Shown: one piece after another, positions 8,122 through 18,051 of the stretch | Layout of the letters: each line of letters opens with the position of its first letter | Numbering within the stretch: the stretch's first letter is position 1 | DNA from: Bacillus nitratireducens | Lineage (GTDB): Bacteria; Bacillota; Bacilli; Bacillales; Bacillaceae_G | Direction: 5' to 3' | DNA length: 64,000 nt | NCBI RefSeq assembly: GCF_001884135.1 | Contig: NZ_MAOC01000026.1 | Span: 62,001-126,000, forward strand | Translations under genes and position numbers: made by a program | Notes under the pieces: generated by a model | What the model saw: only the letters and a program-made list of their open reading frames with translations | What the model was told of the DNA's origin: nothing | Databases searched by the model: none

Positions 8122-8254
8122 GTGTTCGTTATTTTGTTTATTCCAGTTGAAACGATAGTTAGTCCAGTGAAAAAAGTGTTCTAGATATGAAAAAAGGAAT
8201 ATACAATGCTACAAAACAAGTAGAACAAAAAATCATTTTCTCAAAAAATGTTCT
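8122..8254. promoter_or_regulatory. lsrR-lsrA control region with repeated TGTTCT/AGAACA half-sites
   Basis: The divergent intergenic region has TGTTCT at 8177-8182 and 8249-8254, AGAACA at 8222-8227, and a near copy (TGTTCG) at 8123-8128. The pair 8222-8227/8249-8254 is a perfect inverted repeat spaced by 21 bases. A possible -10 (TATACA, 8200-8205) lies 17 bases after the first half-site. These are candidate LsrR operators flanking the lsrA promoter; the assignment is inferred from position. Confidence 0.45.
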
Positions 8255-8276
8255 GCATAAAGGCAGGTAATATCAT

Positions 8277-9770
8277 GTGGAGAGCGTGCCCTTATTACAA
8301 GTTACAAAGATGAGTAAATCATTTGCAGATCAACTCGTATTAAAAGAAGTCAATTTACAATTAGAGCGTGGAGACGTATACGCTTTAGTCGGTGGAAATG
8401 GTGCCGGGAAATCAACGTTAATGAAAATATTAACGGGTTTGCATTCATACGATTCAGGTGAGTTGTTTGTAAAAGGGGAAGTACAACAGTTTTCAAACAC
8501 AGCAGAAGCGCATCAACATGGCATTTATTTAATACCACAAGAGCCCCTCATATTTCCTCATATGACAATTGAAGAGAACATTTGTATCGGAATGAAAGCG
8601 AAAAAGCAAGAGCTTCGAAATAAGATTAATAAGTTGCTAGAAGAATTAGGGTGGAACATTCAACTTCATGATCTAGGGTTATCGTTATCCATTGCCCAGC
8701 AACAATTGGTAGAAATATTGAGAGGATTAATAAGGGAAGCTGAGATTCTTATTTTAGATGAGCCAACATCGACATTAACAACTCACGAAATTAAGAGTCT
8801 TTTTGTGTTGATGAAAAGTTTAAGAGAAAAAGGAATTGGCATGATATATATTACGCATCGTTTTCCAGAAATTTTTGAAATTGCGAATAAAGTAGCGATT
8901 TTGCGTGATGGAATAATTGTAAGTCAAGGTAATGTATCGAATTATACATACGACATGCTAATGGAGGGATTACTGCCGAAAGGATATAAACTTGAGGAGA
9001 AGAAAGAAAGTGTGCATGAAGAAATAGAGCCTTCGGAAAAAATATTAGATGTCACGAATGCGTCTAGTTACGCGTTTCAAAATGTATCATTAACTGTACA
9101 TGCTGGAGAAGTTGTTGGGATTGCAGGTATCGTCGGATCAGGTAGGACGGAATTAGCTGAATCAATATTTGGATTAATACCTTTGAAATCAGGTTCCGTC
9201 TTATTAGAGGGGAAATCCATTACGAAGTATTCGGTACATAAGAGAATAAAAGAAGGGATGGTGTATGTGCCGGAGGACCGGGCAGGGAATGGCATATTTT
9301 CAATTGCGTCTGTTAAGGAAAATATAACATCTGCATCTTTAAACAGTATGAGTAGCTTCTTTTTAAATAACAAAAAAGAAAGCGCTTTATCCGAATCGTA
9401 TATAAAACAATTTCGAATTGTTGTCTCTCATATAAATGAAGAGATGACGTCTTTATCAGGTGGAAACCAACAGAAGGTTGTACTGGCGAAATATCTTGCG
9501 TGTAATCCGAAAGTGATTATTCTTGATGAACCGACCCGCGGTATTGATGCGAAAGCAAGACTAGAAGTATACGAAACTATATTAAGTTTGAAGAGAAAAG
9601 GACTGGCGATCATATTAATTTCTTCAGATGTAGAAGAAATTGTTCAATTAGCAAATCGTGTATATGTCATGAGAAACGGAGAATTTGTATCTCATTTAGA
9701 AAAGAAGGAAATTAGTATAGATGAAGTTACACGCCTGGCATATGGAGGAAAGGGAGGTGTAACGGAGTGA
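8277..9770 (+). CDS. lsrA: AI-2 ABC transporter ATP-binding protein LsrA
   Basis: A 497-residue double-domain sugar-type ABC ATPase. Domain 1 has Walker A GGNGAGKST (about residues 39-47), the family's altered signature LSIAQQQLVEI and Walker B LILDEPTST. Domain 2 has the usual sugar-transporter variant GIVGSGRTE with Arg in place of the Walker Lys, an intact LSGGNQQKVVLA signature and LDEPTRGID. It powers AI-2 import with LsrC, LsrD and LsrB. The start is GTG; an ATG two bases upstream is out of frame. It is first in lsrA-lsrC-lsrD-lsrB, and its stop overlaps the lsrC start by 4 bases (GTGA). Confidence 0.9.
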   Translation: MESVPLLQVTKMSKSFADQLVLKEVNLQLERGDVYALVGGNGAGKSTLMKILTGLHSYDSGELFVKGEVQQFSNTAEAHQHGIYLIPQEPLIFPHMTIEENICIGMKAKKQELRNKINKLLEELGWNIQLHDLGLSLSIAQQQLVEILRGLIREAEILILDEPTSTLTTHEIKSLFVLMKSLREKGIGMIYITHRFPEIFEIANKVAILRDGIIVSQGNVSNYTYDMLMEGLLPKGYKLEEKKESVHEEIEPSEKILDVTNASSYAFQNVSLTVHAGEVVGIAGIVGSGRTELAESIFGLIPLKSGSVLLEGKSITKYSVHKRIKEGMVYVPEDRAGNGIFSIASVKENITSASLNSMSSFFLNNKKESALSESYIKQFRIVVSHINEEMTSLSGGNQQKVVLAKYLACNPKVIILDEPTRGIDAKARLEVYETILSLKRKGLAIILISSDVEEIVQLANRVYVMRNGEFVSHLEKKEISIDEVTRLAYGGKGGVTE

Positions 9771-10735
9771 AACGTGTATTTAAGATGCATGAGACGTCTA
9801 TTATTATTTTATTACTTCTTTATATAGCCTTCGTTGGAGTAATGAATCCTAGTTTTATTCAGTTTAGCTCATTATCTTTAATGCTGAAATCAAGCGTTAT
9901 TTTAGTTGTTTTGGCAATTGGTCAATCTTTCGTATTATTTACGAAAAATATTGATGTATCAGTAGGATCTATTATGGGCTTAAGCGCTGCGGTTTGTGGG
10001 ATGTTGTTAACAGATGGATACAGTGCCTTTATTTCAATATTTGCGGCAATTATACTTGGTGCTCTTATTGGTATGGTAAACGGAATTGGCGTTACGAAAT
10101 TTCGAGTGCCAGCTATCATTATGACATTAGGAATGCTCGGGATTATTAGAGGTGCAATGTTACTATTTACGGGCGGAAAGTGGATTGAAGATATTCCGAA
10201 TAAGTATAAACAGATTTCTTCTATTATGATGCTCGGTATTCCGATAACCGTATGGACCGTTCTTATCATATTACTGCTACTATATTTCTTTTTAATGAAA
10301 GTACAAATTGGAAGATATTTTTATGCGGTAGGTGATAATGAAGATGGTGCAAGGCTTATTGGAATACATGTAGATAAAGTGAAAATATACGCGTTTATCA
10401 TATCAGGCATAAGCGCTGGGATCGCTGGATGCATATTCGTAATGAATATTGGGTTCGTTCCAAATCAAACAGGTACAGGGATAGAATTGCAAGTGATCGC
10501 CGCTGCTGTTTTAGGTGGTATTCATTTAAAAGGAGGAACAGGTTCTATATTTGGAGCGGCATTAGGTGCATTCTTTTTAGAAGTTATAAGCAGCTCACTT
10601 GTCTTTTTAAAAATACCTGCATTTTGGAATAGTGCTATTTCAGGATTTTTACTTTTACTCATCATTATATTAGATAGCGTCTTAAAAAAATGGAAGAAAC
10701 TCCAGCAATTAGAAGAAAGGAGGGTGAATCTATGA
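9767..10735 (+). CDS. lsrC: AI-2 ABC transporter permease LsrC
   Basis: A 322-residue integral membrane protein of the ribose-type ABC permease family with 8-10 hydrophobic segments. The family motif [16 protein letters not shown] follows the second or third segment, and GIELQVIAAAVLGG with GGTGSIFGA is the conserved loop near the C-terminus that contacts the ATPase. It forms the AI-2 channel with LsrD. The start is GTG with AGGGAGG 9 bases upstream, overlapping the lsrA stop by 4 bases. Confidence 0.88.
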   Translation: MKRVFKMHETSIIILLLLYIAFVGVMNPSFIQFSSLSLMLKSSVILVVLAIGQSFVLFTKNIDVSVGSIMGLSAAVCGMLLTDGYSAFISIFAAIILGALIGMVNGIGVTKFRVPAIIMTLGMLGIIRGAMLLFTGGKWIEDIPNKYKQISSIMMLGIPITVWTVLIILLLLYFFLMKVQIGRYFYAVGDNEDGARLIGIHVDKVKIYAFIISGISAGIAGCIFVMNIGFVPNQTGTGIELQVIAAAVLGGIHLKGGTGSIFGAALGAFFLEVISSSLVFLKIPAFWNSAISGFLLLLIIILDSVLKKWKKLQQLEERRVNL

Positions 10736-11730
10736 GGGGAATACGTAGTTTGTATAGATGGGAAGGGGTTCTTCTCTTATTGCTTCTCATAGAATTCATT
10801 TTCTTTAGTATCATAAATAGTGATTTCTTAAACATTAGTAACCTCCTTTTTAGCATGAACGATTTCCTCATTATTTCAATTGCGGCTATTCCGATGACAT
10901 TTGTCATTGTAACTGGCGGAATTGATGTATCAGTAGGATCTATTATGGGGCTTACTTCGATTCTTATCGGCGTACTTTGGATGAATGGTATGCCGATACT
11001 GTTGGCAGTTATCATTGCGCTCGTAGTAAGTTGTATAGCCGGCGGATTAAATGGACTTATTATAAAAATGACAGATGTAGAACCTCTTGTCGTTACACTT
11101 GGAACGATGTTTTTATATGCAGGAATCGCCCTTGTTATTTCAGGTGGTTCGGGGGCAGCGGGCTATGAAGGAATTAGTGGTTTACCAGATTCGTATGTGC
11201 AATTGGCAAATGGTAGTTTTATCGGTATACCTAATTTATTATGGCTCCTTGTCATTTTAACGATAGTATTTACGATATTGTTTCACCATACAACATACGG
11301 TCGTCACGCAAAACTAACTGGCGCAAATGAAAGTACGGCGAAATACTCCGGGATTCGAACGAAGAAAGTAGTGATTATTGCATACGTACTTTCTGGGTTA
11401 GGAGGTGGATTAGGAGGAGCTTTCTTAACAGCGTATTTCGGTTCTGCTCGTGCTGATATTGGAAGTGAAACGATTTTGCCAGTTATTACGGCAGTTGTTT
11501 TAGGTGGAACACTTATTACGGGCGGAAAAGGGAGTATTATTGGGACAGTACTAGCGAGTATTTTTATAGGACTTATGCAGTACGGTTTGCAAATGACTGG
11601 CTTAACGAATGAACAATCCAATGTAGTAATTGGTATTATCCTTATTCTTTCAGTTATTATGAGACATTTCAAATTACATCAATTCTTAGCGGGGAAAAGA
11701 CGGAATTTGCATAAGGGGGAAATGTCATGA
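10732..11730 (+). CDS. lsrD: AI-2 ABC transporter permease LsrD
   Basis: A 332-residue permease of the same family as Lsr[17 protein letters not shown] in the first third, [20 protein letters not shown] in the middle, and [20 protein letters not shown] near the end. The start at 10732 (ATG, behind AAAGGAGGG) overlaps the lsrC stop as ATGA; an in-frame ATG at 10690 lies inside lsrC and has no ribosome site. It pairs with LsrC to form the transmembrane channel. Spacing throughout the operon indicates tight translational coupling. Confidence 0.88.
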   Translation: MRGIRSLYRWEGVLLLLLLIEFIFFSIINSDFLNISNLLFSMNDFLIISIAAIPMTFVIVTGGIDVSVGSIMGLTSILIGVLWMNGMPILLAVIIALVVSCIAGGLNGLIIKMTDVEPLVVTLGTMFLYAGIALVISGGSGAAGYEGISGLPDSYVQLANGSFIGIPNLLWLLVILTIVFTILFHHTTYGRHAKLTGANESTAKYSGIRTKKVVIIAYVLSGLGGGLGGAFLTAYFGSARADIGSETILPVITAVVLGGTLITGGKGSIIGTVLASIFIGLMQYGLQMTGLTNEQSNVVIGIILILSVIMRHFKLHQFLAGKRRNLHKGEMS

Positions 11731-12770
11731 AGAGAAAACTGGGGATTGTTATTATTATGTGTATTTGTTTAATCGGTTTAATCGCTTGTTCTAGTCAAAC
11801 AGCGGATAAGAAAAAAGCAGATGATGTAAAATTTGCGTTCATTCCGAAATTAACAGGAGTTGGCTTCTTCACATCAGGCGGTGAAGGTGCAAAAGAGATG
11901 GGGGATAAGTTAGGTGTACAAGTGAAGTATGATGGACCGTCTGAGGCGAGCGTATCAGGGCAAGTAAAATATATAAACAATTTTATTAACCAAAACTATG
12001 ATGCGATTATGGTTTCATCTACGTCAGTTGATGGTCTCTCGCAATCACTGCAACGTGCTAAGAAAAAAGGGATGACGGTGTTAACATGGGATTCTGATGT
12101 GAATCCGAAAGACCGTTCTTTTTATATAAGCCAAGGAACGCCAGACCAACTTGCAAATTTATTAATTGAAATGACTTCTAAGCAAATAGGGGATAAAGGA
12201 AAAGTAGCATTCTTTTATTCAAGTCCGACTGTAACAGATCAAAATCAATGGGTAACGAAGGCGAAAGAAATTATTAAAGAGAAATATCCGAATTGGGAAA
12301 TTGTAACGACGCAATATGGTGAAAATAATGCACAAAAATCTTTATCAGTAGGGGAGAGTATTTTAAAAACGTATCCGGATATTAACGCAGTAATATGTCC
12401 AGATGCAACAGCACTTCCAGCGATGGCGCAAGCGGCTGAGAACTTAAAAATGGATAAAAAGGTAGTCGTAACTGGGTTTTCAACGCCGAACGTTATGCGT
12501 GATTATGTAAAACGAGGAACAGTAGAGCAATTTGGTTTATGGGATGTTAAACAACAAGGTGCACTTGCAACGTATGTCGCAAATGAAATTGTTGTAAAAG
12601 GGAAAAAGTTAAAAGTAGGGGATAGCTTTGAAGTAAAAGGAATCGGAAAAGTGAAAGTAGAACCAAACTCTATTCAAGGGTATGACTATGAGGCAGAAGG
12701 AAATGGTATTATCGTATTACCTGAACGAGTTGTATTTACGAAGGATAATATTGATAAGTATAATTTCTAG
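11727..12770 (+). CDS. lsrB: AI-2-binding lipoprotein LsrB
   Basis: A 347-residue periplasmic-binding-type lipoprotein with signal peptide 1-20 and lipobox LIAC (lipidated Cys21). By motif alignment from memory, the six AI-2 contact residues of Salmonella LsrB all appear to be present: Lys41 (PKLTGVGFF), Asp122 (TWDSDV), Asp171 and Gln172 (TDQNQW), Pro225 and Ala227 (CPDATALP). This supports true AI-2 binding rather than ribose binding. It is anchored outside the membrane and delivers AI-2 to LsrC/LsrD/LsrA. The ATG overlaps the lsrD stop (ATGA). It is last in the operon and followed by a shared terminator. Confidence 0.92.
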   Translation: MKRKLGIVIIMCICLIGLIACSSQTADKKKADDVKFAFIPKLTGVGFFTSGGEGAKEMGDKLGVQVKYDGPSEASVSGQVKYINNFINQNYDAIMVSSTSVDGLSQSLQRAKKKGMTVLTWDSDVNPKDRSFYISQGTPDQLANLLIEMTSKQIGDKGKVAFFYSSPTVTDQNQWVTKAKEIIKEKYPNWEIVTTQYGENNAQKSLSVGESILKTYPDINAVICPDATALPAMAQAAENLKMDKKVVVTGFSTPNVMRDYVKRGTVEQFGLWDVKQQGALATYVANEIVVKGKKLKVGDSFEVKGIGKVKVEPNSIQGYDYEAEGNGIIVLPERVVFTKDNIDKYNF

Positions 12771-12854
12771 TTGAGAGTTAAAATGAATTTGTCGTTTCTT
12801 GTGGGTAAGTCGATATAAATTTATCTACTATTATTTATTCGCAAGACAAAGTAA

Positions 12855-12883
12855 AAAAACGTCCGAATACATCGGACGTTTTT
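12855..12883. terminator. Bidirectional terminator between lsrB and mqo
   Basis: A 12-bp stem (12855-12866 with 12872-12883) with core ACGTCCGA/TCGGACGT, a 5-base loop, and A/T tails on both sides, between convergent genes. Confidence 0.85.
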
Positions 12884-12909
12884 ATTATGTCGTTTTTTTA
12901 ATCTATCCG

Positions 12910-14412
12910 TTAATTGTGAACAGCTTCTTTTTCATTTAACCCAAGTGTGCGTCCTGTTGAAGCGTGAAGTTCTTGGAACAGTCTTGGATTTTCCGTTAGT
13001 GATATGCCATAAGAAGGGATCATCTCTTTTATTTTTGGCTCCCATGCTAGAATGCGTTCTGGGAAGCATTTTTCTAATACTTCAAGCATAACGTGAACTG
13101 CAGTAGAAGCACCTGGAGAAGCACCAAGTAACGCAGCGATTGATCCGTCAGATGCACTAACAACTTCCGTACCAAATTGCAATGTTCCTTTACCACCTGC
13201 ATCAGTATCTTTTATTACTTGCACACGTTGACCAGCAACTACAATATCCCAATCTTCACTTTTCGCGTTCGGAATAAATTCACGCAATTCTTCCATACGC
13301 TTTTCATGTGATAGCATAACTTGTTGGATTAAGTATTTTGTTAAGCCCATTTCTTTTACACCAGCTGCTAACATCGTTAAGACGTTATTCGGTTTTACAG
13401 AACCGATTAAGTCAAGATTTGAACCAGTTTTTAAGAATTTAGGTGAGAATCCAGCGAATGGTCCAAACAGTAAAGCTTTTTTATTGTCTATATATCTCGT
13501 ATCAAGGTGAGGTACAGACATTGGCGGAGCACCAACTTTAGCTTTACCGTAAACTTTAGCATGATGTTGCTCTATAACTTTTTGGTTTTTACATACCATA
13601 AATAGTCCACTTACTGGGAATCCTCCAATATGTTTTGATTCAGGAATACCAGTTTTTTGTAGTAGAGGTAGACTACCGCCACCGCCTCCGATAAAGACGA
13701 ATTTTGCAGTATGGTGTTCGATTTTACCACTATTCATATCATGTACTTTCACTTCCCACAAACCGTTCTTCGTACGTTTAATATTTTCGACACTATGTTT
13801 GTAGTTTAGCTCGACATTTTTAGTTTTTAAGTAATCAAACAACATGCGCGTTAACGCACCAAAGTTAACATCTGTTCCAGAATCAATTTTCGTTGCAGCC
13901 ATCAGTTCATTAGAGTTTCGACCTTCCATAATAAGTGGAAGCCATTTTTTTAATGTGTCAGGAGCATCAGAAAATTCCATTCCTTGGAATAGAGGGTTTT
14001 TTGAAAGCGCTTCAAAACGATTTTTTAGAAACTCGACATTTTTTTCCCCTTGCACCAAACTCATATGAGGTAGTGGCATAATAAAATCTTGTGGATTACG
14101 AATTAAGTTTTTCTTAACAAGATATGCCCAAAATTGTCTTGAAAGTTGAAATTGCTCATTTACTTTTACAGCTTTACCAATATCTATAGACCCGTCAGAT
14201 TTTTCGGATGTATAGTTAAGCTCACATAGCGCAGAATGTCCTGTACCGGCATTATTCCATTCGTTAGAACTTTCTTCTCCGGCATTTGCGAGTTTTTCAA
14301 ATACTTTAATTTCCCATTCAGGTGCCAATTCTTTCAGTAATGATCCTAACGTTGCGCTCATAATTCCAGCGCCAATTAAGATAACGTCTGTTTTTTGCTG
14401 CATGTTGCTCAT
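12910..14412 (-). CDS. mqo: Malate:quinone oxidoreductase
   Basis: A 500-residue FAD-dependent peripheral membrane enzyme that oxidises malate to oxaloacetate and passes electrons to quinone, bypassing NAD-dependent malate dehydrogenase. Visible are the N-terminal dinucleotide fold [17 protein letters not shown], the family segment [31 protein letters not shown] in the middle and [17 protein letters not shown] near the C-terminus, all typical of Mqo. Length is normal. The ATG follows GGAGAG. It is transcribed toward lsrB and has a long leader with a terminator-like hairpin that may control it. Confidence 0.93.
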   Translation of the reverse strand: MSNMQQKTDVILIGAGIMSATLGSLLKELAPEWEIKVFEKLANAGEESSNEWNNAGTGHSALCELNYTSEKSDGSIDIGKAVKVNEQFQLSRQFWAYLVKKNLIRNPQDFIMPLPHMSLVQGEKNVEFLKNRFEALSKNPLFQGMEFSDAPDTLKKWLPLIMEGRNSNELMAATKIDSGTDVNFGALTRMLFDYLKTKNVELNYKHSVENIKRTKNGLWEVKVHDMNSGKIEHHTAKFVFIGGGGGSLPLLQKTGIPESKHIGGFPVSGLFMVCKNQKVIEQHHAKVYGKAKVGAPPMSVPHLDTRYIDNKKALLFGPFAGFSPKFLKTGSNLDLIGSVKPNNVLTMLAAGVKEMGLTKYLIQQVMLSHEKRMEELREFIPNAKSEDWDIVVAGQRVQVIKDTDAGGKGTLQFGTEVVSASDGSIAALLGASPGASTAVHVMLEVLEKCFPERILAWEPKIKEMIPSYGISLTENPRLFQELHASTGRTLGLNEKEAVHN

Positions 14413-14835
14413 GATAATCTCTCCATCCCCTATATTGGCAAAAAAGAGTAGGTGTTTTTATGTCTAAGCCGTAAGAAGAAAACACCACCTAGGCCCCACC
14501 TAGGTATTTACCTTTTTTGTCTCAATTATATAACCATCTCATACTCTATTATAATAATTAATAGACTAAAATATCTAGTGTTATCTGATAATTTTAAACT
14601 ATTTAACGCTTTATTTTGTAGAATTCTTCTGCCATAAGGGTAAAAAGCATTGTAGTAAAGCGGAATTTGGAGAAGAATTCCAGTTTGATGTTATCTCAAA
14701 AAAACTTACTAATACTTTTATTTTTAAGTTTTAATCTTTGGGAATTTGTAAAAATCTGTTTTTATTACATCTTATTTGAAAAAAATAACAAATAAATGAT
14801 AAGATTATTCTGAAAATAATTAAGGAGGGATACCA
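14413..14835. other. Divergent intergenic region with several repeats
   Basis: This 423-base region separates mqo from a DUF2332 gene. It holds the mqo leader hairpin (14451-14486), a direct repeat of CACCTAGG next to it (about 14484-14500), and a perfect 10-bp inverted repeat (GAATTCTTCT at 14621-14630, AGAAGAATTC at 14671-14680) with a 40-base spacer. The A/T-rich stretch at 14521-14600 probably contains promoters for both sides, but none is clear. No coding sequence was seen. Confidence 0.5.
14451..14486 (-). promoter_or_regulatory. Possible attenuator hairpin in the mqo leader
   Basis: Read in the mqo direction, GGTGTTTT pairs with AAAACACC (14479-14486 with 14451-14458, 20-base loop), followed by TACTCTTTTTTG. 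The stem plus T run looks like an intrinsic terminator 39 bases before the mqo start codon. Two CCTAGG repeats just upstream in the transcript could be part of the switch. Function is inferred only. Confidence 0.4.
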
Positions 14836-15888
14836 ATGCTTACGAAAGAAAAAGTCGCAAACTTATTTCGAAACTTTTCTGTGAATGAATGTAAAGGATC
14901 TAGTGACTTATACGAATATTTATCAATAAAAATTTCTGAAGATGAGGAAGTTCTTACGTTAGCTTCCTACGCACAACCTGGTAAACCAGTCCCAAACTTA
15001 TTATTAGGTGCAGTACACTATTTATTGTTAAAAGGAAAAGAACATACTTTAAAAAGGTATTATCATAGTTTAGTTGATAATGCTGATACAAATTTTGAGA
15101 ATGCCTTTTACCAATTTAAAGATTTTTGCCATGTATATCGAGAAGAAATTATCTCTTTATTACAAACGAAACTTGTTCAAACGAATGAAGTAAGACGATG
15201 TGCCTATTTATATCCAAGTTTCTGTTACATATTTAATAAAGTGAACAAACCGTTAGCGTTAATAGAAATTGGTACAAGTTCAGGATTACAACTATTTTGG
15301 GATCAATATAGTTATTCATATGGAATGGAAGAAGTGTATGGAAATACACAATCGAATGTTCAGTTAACCTCTGAAATAAGAGGGGAGAATATGCCGAATC
15401 TGCTAAAACAAAGTCCACCTGTCGTAGAAAGAATCGGACTAGATTTACACGTGAACGATTTAAATGATGACGAAGACTATTTATGGTTACGAGCGCTTAT
15501 TTGGCCAGAACATAAAGAAAGACTGGTACTATTCGATCAAGCAGCAGAACTTGTAAAAGAACAATCAGTGCAATTAATTGAAGGAGATGGTGTAGTGCTT
15601 CTACCATCCATTGTAGATCAAATAAGAGAAGATGCAGTGATTTGTATTTTCCATACACATGTAGCGAATCAAATATCAGAAGGTGTGAAACATACGCTAG
15701 AAAAACAAATTAAAGAAATTGGTGCAAAACGTGATGTATTCCACCTATATAACAACATGTGGGACCGGGACCTTCATATTGATTATTATATTAATGGAAA
15801 CGAATATTGTGAAACGGTTGGGGAAACGGAAGGGCATGGAAAATGGTTTAGTTGGGGATTGGGGGATAAAAAATTTATGCTAAAGTAA
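14836..15888 (+). CDS. DUF2332 family protein
   Basis: A 350-residue cytoplasmic protein of a family known as DUF2332. It begins with a helical region containing YAQPGKPVPNLLLGAVHYLL, followed by IEIGTSSGLQLFWD (a Gly-rich turn reminiscent of nucleotide- or SAM-binding loops) and DAVICIFHTHVANQ. The second half has a Rossmann-like rhythm, and a methyltransferase-like fold is possible, but no activity is known to me. The ATG follows AAGGAGGG. It stands alone with a strong terminator 45 bases after the stop. Confidence 0.7.
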   Translation: MLTKEKVANLFRNFSVNECKGSSDLYEYLSIKISEDEEVLTLASYAQPGKPVPNLLLGAVHYLLLKGKEHTLKRYYHSLVDNADTNFENAFYQFKDFCHVYREEIISLLQTKLVQTNEVRRCAYLYPSFCYIFNKVNKPLALIEIGTSSGLQLFWDQYSYSYGMEEVYGNTQSNVQLTSEIRGENMPNLLKQSPPVVERIGLDLHVNDLNDDEDYLWLRALIWPEHKERLVLFDQAAELVKEQSVQLIEGDGVVLLPSIVDQIREDAVICIFHTHVANQISEGVKHTLEKQIKEIGAKRDVFHLYNNMWDRDLHIDYYINGNEYCETVGETEGHGKWFSWGLGDKKFMLK

Positions 15889-16245
15889 ACCTAATAATTA
15901 TGGGTTTCATCACCAAAATTCGTAATAAAAATAGTTGATGGAAGACACTCCATCAACTGTTTTTTACTTTTCATAAAACTCATTAGGTATCTAAGGTAAG
16001 CGTCAAATATTCCTCACCTACAAGTTGTAAATAGCCCATGAGATTCATCTTCTTACATCTAAGGATTTAAAGAAATTGGATTATTAAAACCTGACAGGTG
16101 TCAAAAAAGAACATACCGGTTAATCAGCTATATTACTGGTTCAAGAAATTATTACTTCAAACGGAAGAGCCGAAGGGAAGTAAATATTTAAAATGAATAT
16201 ATAATACATGCGAGAAAGAGCACAATTTGATAGGGAGGCTTCCAA
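15889..16245. other. Intergenic region before the sigma-54 activator gene
   Basis: Besides the terminator at 15933-15966, the region contains an imperfect palindrome (TGACA-gg-TGTCA, 16092-16103) and a TATAAT (16200-16205) without a good -35. It probably holds the promoter of the activator gene. No coding sequence was seen. Confidence 0.4.
15933..15966 (+). terminator. Terminator after DUF2332 gene
   Basis: A 9-bp stem (AGTTGATGG 15933-15941 with CCATCAACT 15950-15958), an 8-base loop, then a T run at 15960-15965. Confidence 0.85.
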
Positions 16246-17985
16246 ATGCATATGGATGAAAAAATGAATTTGCAGTTAACAAGCCAGGCTCTTCAGGTAA
16301 TGAATAACGGAATTGCTGTCATAAGTCATGATGGAATCATCACATTCAGCAACCAACTATTCTGCAGCATGTTACATAAAAAAGAAAATGAAATAATAGG
16401 TAAGCATATATCAACGATTATTCCTGATCGTAAAAAGCTAGTAGTGAATCAAATTGATAGTTTGTACAAGTACGAGTGTAAGGTGGGCAACCAAGTATTG
16501 ATTATGAATGAATCCCGTGTATATCAGAGCGGAAAAGAAGATGGATCAATTGCCATTTTGGAAAACAAGGAAAAAAGTATACAGTCCTTGGAAAGTATCA
16601 TCAGTCGATATGAAAATGCCTTAAATTTACTGTCGGAGTGTATTCTAGGGGTAAATGAACAAGGGATTGTCAATTTTTTAAGTGGTTCTTATGCACAATT
16701 TTTAGGGATTGATAATCCAAAGGAAGCGATAGGTAAGCATTGTACGGAGGTTGTTGAGAATACGAGGATGCATATTATCGTGAAGACGGGACAGGTGGAA
16801 ATTGGGCATATACAGCGCATAAATAACCGGAATATTATCGCAACTCGCATACCTATTGTTAAGGACGGTGAGGTTATTGGTGCGATTGGTAAAATTATGT
16901 TTCATGATATACAGCAGTTTAAAGCTTTGGGGGATCAGATTAGTGCAATGGAATCAAAGTTATCTTACTATCAAACTGAATTACAGCGGTTGCAAGAAGG
17001 TAGGTTGTCCTTTCAAAGTATTATAGGAGAGAGTGCGAAAATGAAAGAAGTTAAAACGATGGCCTTGAAGGTTTCTAAAAGTCGGTCGACTGTTTTGATA
17101 AGAGGAGAGAGCGGTACAGGGAAGGAGCTCTTTGCGCATGCGGTACATCGTGCAAGTCCGCGTGCTAGGGGTTCATTTATTCGTTTGAATTGTGCTGCGA
17201 TTCCGAGGGATCTTTTGGAGGCTGAATTATTTGGGTACGAAGAGGGGGCTTTTACAGGAGCGAAAAAAGGTGGTAAGCCTGGGAAGATTGAGTTGGCCCA
17301 TAAGGGAACTTTGTTTTTAGATGAGATCGGTGACATGTCTTTGGACATGCAGGTGAAGTTGCTGCGTGTGTTGCAAGAGAAAGAAATTGAAAGAATTGGT
17401 GGTACGAAAATTCAAAAGATTGATGTCCGTTTCATTGCGGCGACACATCGAAATCTTCGTGAAATGGTGCAAAGAGGGGAATTTAGGGAGGATTTATATT
17501 ATAGGTTGAATGTGTTTGCGATCGATATTCCTCCGTTACGAGAGAGAAAGGAAGATATGATACATATAATGGAATTTTTAATTCAGAAATTGAATGGGGA
17601 GCTGGGTAGTAGCGTTCTTTCATTGGATGAGAGAGTAAGGGATATATTCATGGAGCATGATTGGCCAGGGAATATTAGGGAGCTAGAGAATGTGTTAGAA
17701 CGAGCGATGAATGTTATAGAAGGAATAATTATTCAAGTGCATCATCTTCCTGTCTATTTGCGGAAAACAGATTTGGAAGATGAGTTATATCATGAAATAT
17801 TTGCGGTGGATCAAGAGAAGAATGAGATGAGTTATTCACTGCAGGAGGAAGTGGAATCGGCTGAAAAACGGGCGATTACAAGGGCTTTGGAAAAGACAGC
17901 TGGAAATATAAAAGAGGCAGCCAAGCTTTTAGGGATTCATCGGGCTAGCTTATATCGAAAAATAGAAAAATATGGAATGTTATGA
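16246..17985 (+). CDS. Sigma-54-dependent transcriptional activator (PAS-PAS-AAA+-Fis HTH)
   Basis: A 579-residue bacterial enhancer-binding protein. Two PAS-like sensor domains (about residues 10-110 and 120-225) precede a short helical linker, then the AAA+ sigma-54 activator domain (about 258-485) with Walker A GESGTGKE (287-294), the sigma-54 contact loop GAFTGA (334-339) and Walker B LFLDEIGDM. The C-terminal Fis-type HTH is about 535-579 (NIKEAAKLLGIHRASLYRKI). It hydrolyses ATP to open promoters held by RNA polymerase with SigL. The PAS domains suggest a small-molecule or redox ligand. It lies just upstream of a -24/-12 promoter and a catabolic operon, which it most likely controls. 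Confidence 0.92.
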   Translation: MHMDEKMNLQLTSQALQVMNNGIAVISHDGIITFSNQLFCSMLHKKENEIIGKHISTIIPDRKKLVVNQIDSLYKYECKVGNQVLIMNESRVYQSGKEDGSIAILENKEKSIQSLESIISRYENALNLLSECILGVNEQGIVNFLSGSYAQFLGIDNPKEAIGKHCTEVVENTRMHIIVKTGQVEIGHIQRINNRNIIATRIPIVKDGEVIGAIGKIMFHDIQQFKALGDQISAMESKLSYYQTELQRLQEGRLSFQSIIGESAKMKEVKTMALKVSKSRSTVLIRGESGTGKELFAHAVHRASPRARGSFIRLNCAAIPRDLLEAELFGYEEGAFTGAKKGGKPGKIELAHKGTLFLDEIGDMSLDMQVKLLRVLQEKEIERIGGTKIQKIDVRFIAATHRNLREMVQRGEFREDLYYRLNVFAIDIPPLRERKEDMIHIMEFLIQKLNGELGSSVLSLDERVRDIFMEHDWPGNIRELENVLERAMNVIEGIIIQVHHLPVYLRKTDLEDELYHEIFAVDQEKNEMSYSLQEEVESAEKRAITRALEKTAGNIKEAAKLLGIHRASLYRKIEKYGML

Positions 17986-17993
17986 AGGCAAGT

Positions 17994-18017
17994 AAAGGGC
18001 AAACAGGCCCTTTTTTT
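17994..18017 (+). terminator. Terminator after the sigma-54 activator gene
   Basis: A 7-bp stem (AAAGGGC with GCCCTTT), a 6-base loop and a run of seven T. It separates the activator gene from the operon it probably controls. Confidence 0.85.
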
Positions 18018-18051
18018 ATTTGGTTTGCAGTAATATAAACTGTCTCTTTTT

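Noticed and set aside
8146-8162. Catabolite-repression (cre) site in the lsrR-lsrA region
   Set aside because: The segment near TTGAAACGATAGTTA resembles the consensus but lacks one base in the TGnAAnCG core, so it does not fit.
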